Part shown: positions 60,213 through 64,000 of the stretch, in pieces | How positions within the stretch are numbered: position 1 is the first letter of the stretch | Layout: each line of letters starts with the position of its first letter | Assembly: GCA_002007465.1 (NCBI GenBank) | Contig: LNAC01001239.1 | Coordinates: 147,709 to 211,708 of the forward strand | Length of the DNA: 64,000 bases | Direction: 5' to 3' | Source of the DNA: Ailurus styani | Lineage: Eukaryota > Chordata > Mammalia > Carnivora > Ailuridae | Notes under the pieces: generated by a model | The model's input: the letters and a program-made list of their open reading frames with translations, nothing else | Database searches by the model: none | What the model was told of the DNA's origin: nothing | Position numbers and translations under genes: made by a program

Positions 60213-60404
60213 CACAATGAATTTCCAAGCTATTTTCTAGAGTAGTTGTAGAATTTAACATTCCCATCTGCAGAGTATGAGAAATGCAGCTCCCTCATAT
60301 TTCCTTACAACTAATGTTGTAGATGTTGCCATGATCTTACATGACTTCCATATATATTCTTTGCTGACCTATCTTTACAAATTTTTTCCCACTTTATTTT
60401 TTTA

Positions 60405-60622
60405 TTTTATTTTTTAAAGGTTATATTTATTTATTGAAAAGAGAGGGAGGGAGAGTAAGAGCAGGGTTGTGGGGTGGAGTGGGGAGGGCAGAGGGAGAGG
60501 AGAAGCCCACTGCCTGCTCAGCAGGGAGACTGACGGAGGGGGGCAGGGATTAGATCCCAGGACCCTGGGATCATGACCTGAGCAAAAGGCATCTGTTTCA
60601 GCAACTGAACCACCCAGGCACT
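60405..60622 (-). mobile_element. Carnivore SINE, antisense (shared with arm A)
   Basis: Antisense tail TTTTTAAAGGTTATATTTAT, 'CCTGGGATCATGACCTGAGC' and head 'GAACCACCCAGGCACTT'. Confidence 0.9.
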
Positions 60623-60881
60623 TTTCTTTTACCCATTTTTAAATTGGATCTTTGTTCTTCTTATTACTGACTTTTGAGAGTTCCTTCAATATTCTATTCT
60701 GAGACCTTCATCAGATGTGTAATTTATAAGATTTTTCTCCCTATGTGTGAGTTCACATTGCATTCTCTCTCCAGTGTCTTCTGAAGAGCAAACATTTTAA
60801 ATTTTTATGAAGTCTAAATTATCAACTTCTTTCATTAATCACAATTTTGGTATCAGATCTAAGAAGTCAATATCCAGGGAC

Positions 60882-61085
60882 GCCTGGGTGGCTCTGTAGG
60901 TTAAGGTTCTGTCTTCCGCTCAGGTCATGATCCCTGGGTTCTGGGATCCAGCCTGCATTGGGCTCCTGGCTCAGCATGGAGTCTGTTTCTCCCTCTCCCT
61001 CTGCTGCTCCCCTGCATGTGCTCTGTCTTTCACTCTGTCACATAAATAAATAAAATAAAATAAAATAAAAAGAAAGAAAGAAAGA
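60882..61085 (+). mobile_element. Carnivore SINE (complete; truncated in arm A)
   Basis: Head ACGCCTGGGTGGCTCTGTAG, then a long AAATAAATAAAATAAAAT tail ending in (AAAG)n. Confidence 0.93.
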
Positions 61086-61138
61086 AACCACTGTCCAACT
61101 TAGGGTTATAAATATATTTTTTAAAGATTTATTTATTG

Positions 61139-61290
61139 GACCGTCTGGGTGGCTCAGTTGGTTATGCATCTGCCTTCAACTGAGGTCATGATCCCTGGGT
61201 CCTGGGATTGAGCCCTCCCTACTCCCCCCTCCCTGCCCTCTGTCAGGCTAACTGCTCAGCAGGGAGTCTGCTTATCCTTCTCCATGCCCA
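61139..61290 (+). mobile_element. Carnivore SINE
   Basis: Head GGACCGTCTGGGTGGCTCAG. The centre has an unusual duplicated 'CTCAGCAGGGAGTCTGC' area and the element ends without a clear A-tail. Confidence 0.85.
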
Positions 61291-61295
61291 TGGTA

Positions 61296-61480
61296 TTTAA
61301 TTTTAGAGAGAGTGACAGGGAGAAAGCAAGTGCAAGGGAGGGAGAGAGGGAGTGAAATTGTAGCAGACTCCCCACTGATACCAAAGCCAACTCTGGGCTT
61401 AATCTTATAACCCATGAGATCAGGATCTGAGTCAAAATCATGGGTCACATGAACCACCAACTGTGTCACCCAGGCATTCC
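61296..61480 (-). mobile_element. Carnivore SINE, antisense, adjoining the previous one
   Basis: GA-rich centre, 'ACCCATGAGATCAGGATCTG' and a diverged antisense head ending CACCCAGGCATTCCT. Confidence 0.8.
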
Positions 61481-61577
61481 TAAGGACTTTTATACTATGT
61501 TTTCTTCTGAAAGTTTTAACATTTTAAGGTATCTATTTAGGCCCATGATCTATATTAGGCTCTTTTTTTTCTTTTTT

Positions 61578-61770
61578 TTAAAGATCCTATTTAATTATTT
61601 GATATATACAGAGAGAGATCACAAGTAGGCAGAGAGGCAGGCAGAGAGAGAGGGGGAAGTAGGTTCCCCACCTATCAGAGAGCCCGATGTGTGACTTGAT
61701 CCCAGGACCCGGAGATCAGGACCTGAGCCAAAGGCAGAGGCTTACCCACTGAGCCACCCAGGTGCCCCAG
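61578..61770 (-). mobile_element. Carnivore SINE, antisense (mustelid-like subfamily)
   Basis: AAAGATCCTATTTAATTATT, 'GATCACAAGTAGGCAGAGAG' with 'GCAGGCAGAGAGAGAGG', and head 'CACTGAGCCACCCAGGTGCC'. The GTAGGCAGAGAGGCAGGCAG tract is the antisense of the mustelid-like tail. Confidence 0.94.
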
Positions 61771-61916
61771 TATATTAGGCTCTTTTCTATATGCTGTGAG
61801 TTATGGATCCAATTCTCTATATTTATTTATTTCCATATGCATATACAAATGTCATGTCCATATTCATGTGTTGAAAAGATTACACTTTACTGCTTGTTGA
61901 AAGATTATAATTTGTA

Positions 61917-62095
61917 AAAAGATTTATTTATTTATTTATTTATTTAGTAGGGTCAGAGGAAGAGAGAGAGAGAATCCCAAGCACACCCCCTGCTGAGCAT
62001 GGAGCCTGAGGCGGGGCTAGATCCCAGGACCCTGAGATCATGATCTGAGCCAAAATCAAGAGTCATATGCTTCAGCAACCGAGCCAGGTGCTCTA
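61917..62095 (-). mobile_element. Carnivore SINE, antisense
   Basis: (TTTA)n tail at 61921-61951, 'CCTGCTGAGCATGGAGCCTG' and 'GAGATCATGATCTGAGCC'. Confidence 0.92.
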
Positions 62096-63856
62096 AGACA
62101 TTATCCTTTTGGCAGTGCTGTGCTTCCCACATTTGTCAAAAACCTGTTTCTATATAGGTATTAGTTTATTTTTAGATTCTATAATACATTTCCTTGATCT
62201 ACTTACTTGTCATATGCCAACACCAACCTGTTTTGATTACAATAACGGCAGAATCGGTCTTCAAATAGGGTAGAGCTAACCCTCCAACTTGGTTCTTTTT
62301 TCACAAGTCTTTGGCCATACTAGGTCATTTATATTTTTACGTGAATTTCAAAATCTACTGGTCACTTTCTACCAAAGATATAGGCTTAGATTTTGAGAGG
62401 GATTGAATTGAATATACATATCAGATGGGGAAAGTGGATGTTTGAACAGTATCGAATCTTGTCACCCCTGAATAAGGAAATTTTCTTCATCGTCTGTGGC
62501 TTCATTCATTTCTCTGTGAAATATCTTGTTACTTTCAGTCATATCTATCCCTCAGTATTTCAAGCTTCACACTTTTAGAAAGGATATCACTTTTCACATT
62601 TCAGTTAGGCATTGCGATCACATACAACACACCTGAGTTTTATATATTAATGTTGGATTTTGATACAAACAAATGCATTTCAGATTCAAGCTGGATCTGG
62701 CAGTGACCACACCTATGAAGATTTAGGTATTTGTCAGGTGAGAAGAATCTGATTCCATTCACTTGCACTTTTCTCAGTGGCCCAAGGGAAAGAAATAATC
62801 CAACCCACATGCAGCCCTGTGGCTGGCAGATTGTACAGAGTCTTGTAGACCAACGCATGTGAAATGTTTTGTATGTTCATTAATACACTTTCCTTGAGAG
62901 TAAACATTCAGTTGGTAAGGCTGCCAATTTATCTTGTGTTTAGCTGCAATATCACAGTTGCAAAATATAGAGGCTGATGTTCTCTCCTATTATTTAGTCT
63001 TTAATAATGTATTGCCAACATTAGGTACTGCCAGAAGCTTTGGAATGGTATCTAATGATATATCCATCAAATACCATGAGTTTGTGCCCAAATCTGATTC
63101 ATTTTATTTCTGATGTGCTCTTTTATAAAATTACACCAACAGTATGAAAACAAGTAATAGTGGCAGGCTGAGGGCTGTGTGTGATTGAGTATTATGACTG
63201 CTTCATGTGACTCAGTAGACAGAGGAGACAATGGCTGCTACTTCAAATCTGAAGTAGGTGCCCACTCCCAATAGTCTGCAAGCATCAGGTCCCGATTCTG
63301 CAACAGAATCTGTAGTCCTTTGTCCACATTATTTCCCCATGGAAGAGGGAAATATCTTTGCTTTAAGTAATGACTGGTTTGTGTAGCATATTTAATTCAT
63401 TGAACTTAACATCCTTTAGTCATTGAATAAACATCCTATCAGGTAAAGCTTGCTCACCTGCTTCATTCACAAGGTCACATTGCCTGAGGCTCAGGTGACA
63501 NCGTGACATGTATCAAAGAAATCAAAGCATCTACTCAGTGTTAGGTGTCTCACTTAAAGTTCACCCTTCACGGGTAAAACGTGGCTCACAGTCGGCTTTA
63601 AATGTGTTTGATTTAGCTCACAAACAGCTTTAAATGTGTTTAAATTGTTTTCTAAAGTCCAATTACCTAAATGACTATCAGGCCAGTTTTTGTTTCCCAA
63701 TTATGTGCGTATTTGTCAGGACCTAGGAATCCATATAAACATAGATTTATTCCAATTTCTTTAAAACCAACCAATCATTGCATACACGACATATAATTCT
63801 ATACATTCCTTCTTTTAACTGTTTACTTTTGGATGTTGAGATACGCTGTTACTCAC
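62096..63856. other. AT-rich DNA without recognised gene
   Basis: No known exon. Parts may be old LINE-1. A single N occurs at 63501. Direct repeats 'CACAGTCGGCTTTAAATGTG' and 'CACAAACAGCTTTAAATGTG' lie near 63585-63640. Confidence 0.4.
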
Positions 63857-63892
63857 CTCTTCCACTGACATCCTGAGATACGGTTCTGCTCT
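63857..63892 (-). other. Candidate 36-bp exon, minus strand
   Basis: A long pyrimidine tract ending AAACAG (AG at 63894-63893), 36 bp of sequence containing ATGTCAGTGGAAGAG, and a consensus donor GTGAGTAAC. The splice signals are good. The ATG lies in one frame (MSVEE) and could be a start. Same orientation as the NBPF-like array, about 10 kb upstream. No family recognised. Confidence 0.35.
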
Positions 63893-64000
63893 CTGTTTAA
63901 AAAAAAAACAGAAAGCTGTTTTATCTTGTTATTCATCAATGTCACAGAGGATTCATCAAACACATAGGATGTGTTTAAATCTGCATATCTGTGAGCATCA

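Larger units (their letters stand above)
59141..60881 (-). mobile_element. Old LINE-1 3' region, antisense, with two SINE insertions
   Basis: Antisense counterpart of the L1 at 31869-33769. SINEs at 60008 and 60405 interrupt it exactly as in arm A. Confidence 0.8.
59022..60955 (+). repeat. Inverted-duplication arm B, segment 1 (partner 31793-33886)
   Basis: The reverse complement of this stretch runs parallel to 31793-33886, with LINE-1 and SINE insertions in the same places. Confidence 0.88.

Noticed and set aside
62640..62858. Minus-strand open frame resembling one at 29732-29929
   Set aside because: The shared residues (QVNGI) are too few; no alignment extends beyond them.

Overview
This window is vertebrate nuclear DNA from a caniform carnivore, most likely a mustelid (ferret, mink, badger or otter group). 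The main evidence is more than 30 copies of the carnivore tRNA-Lys-derived SINE (head 'GGGCGCCTGGGTGGCTCAG', tail of TC-rich DNA and AAATAAA repeats). Several have the 'CTGCCTGCCTCTCTGCCTAC' internal tract that I associate with mustelids; carnivore-type LINE-1 pieces are also present. There is no bacterial-style coding. The window holds intron-containing gene relics, processed pseudogenes and layers of retrotransposons.

Left part (about 1.7-20.2 kb, minus strand): a duplicated, intron-retaining copy of DNAJB6 (Hsp40 co-chaperone). Four exons are recognisable by protein similarity and splice sites: 20.1 kb, 16.9 kb, 9.7 kb and the terminal exon at 3.0 kb. The three upstream ones carry in-frame TGA stops or frame shifts, so I call it a pseudogene; the last exon is still open. 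The first 14.6 kb are GC-rich and free of recognisable SINEs and LINEs. Two retrocopies lie in the remaining introns: a U6 snRNA pseudogene (16.5 kb) and a CALM2 processed pseudogene (18.4-19.5 kb), the latter inserted into an older SINE with a 13-bp target-site duplication.

Middle part (20-44 kb): SINE and LINE-1 rich. A CpG-rich, promoter-like block lies at 36.5-37.3 kb, with a strong minus-strand splice donor at 36396. I could not assign it to a gene.

Right part (44.2-53.8 kb, minus strand): an array of exons of an NBPF-like (Olduvai/DUF1220) gene. A coiled-coil exon (52.6 kb) is followed by alternating small (46, 34, 52 and 52 bp) and large (about 190-215 bp) exons. The 52-bp exons match the human small Olduvai exon in size, phase and residues. 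One upstream exon has two stops and one large exon a frame shift, so the locus is probably decayed.

Across the middle and right parts lies an inverted segmental duplication. The block 31.79-35.03 kb is a shortened, inverted copy of two separate pieces of the right side (60.96-59.02 kb and 48.33-46.16 kb). They are joined at a chimeric breakpoint inside a SINE at about 33886, so an extra 52-bp Olduvai exon lies on the plus strand at 34865-34916. The right arm also gained about 1.07 kb by two successive retrotransposition events that used the same target site. Positions 53.9-64 kb are mostly antisense LINE-1 and SINEs with a few unassigned candidate exons.
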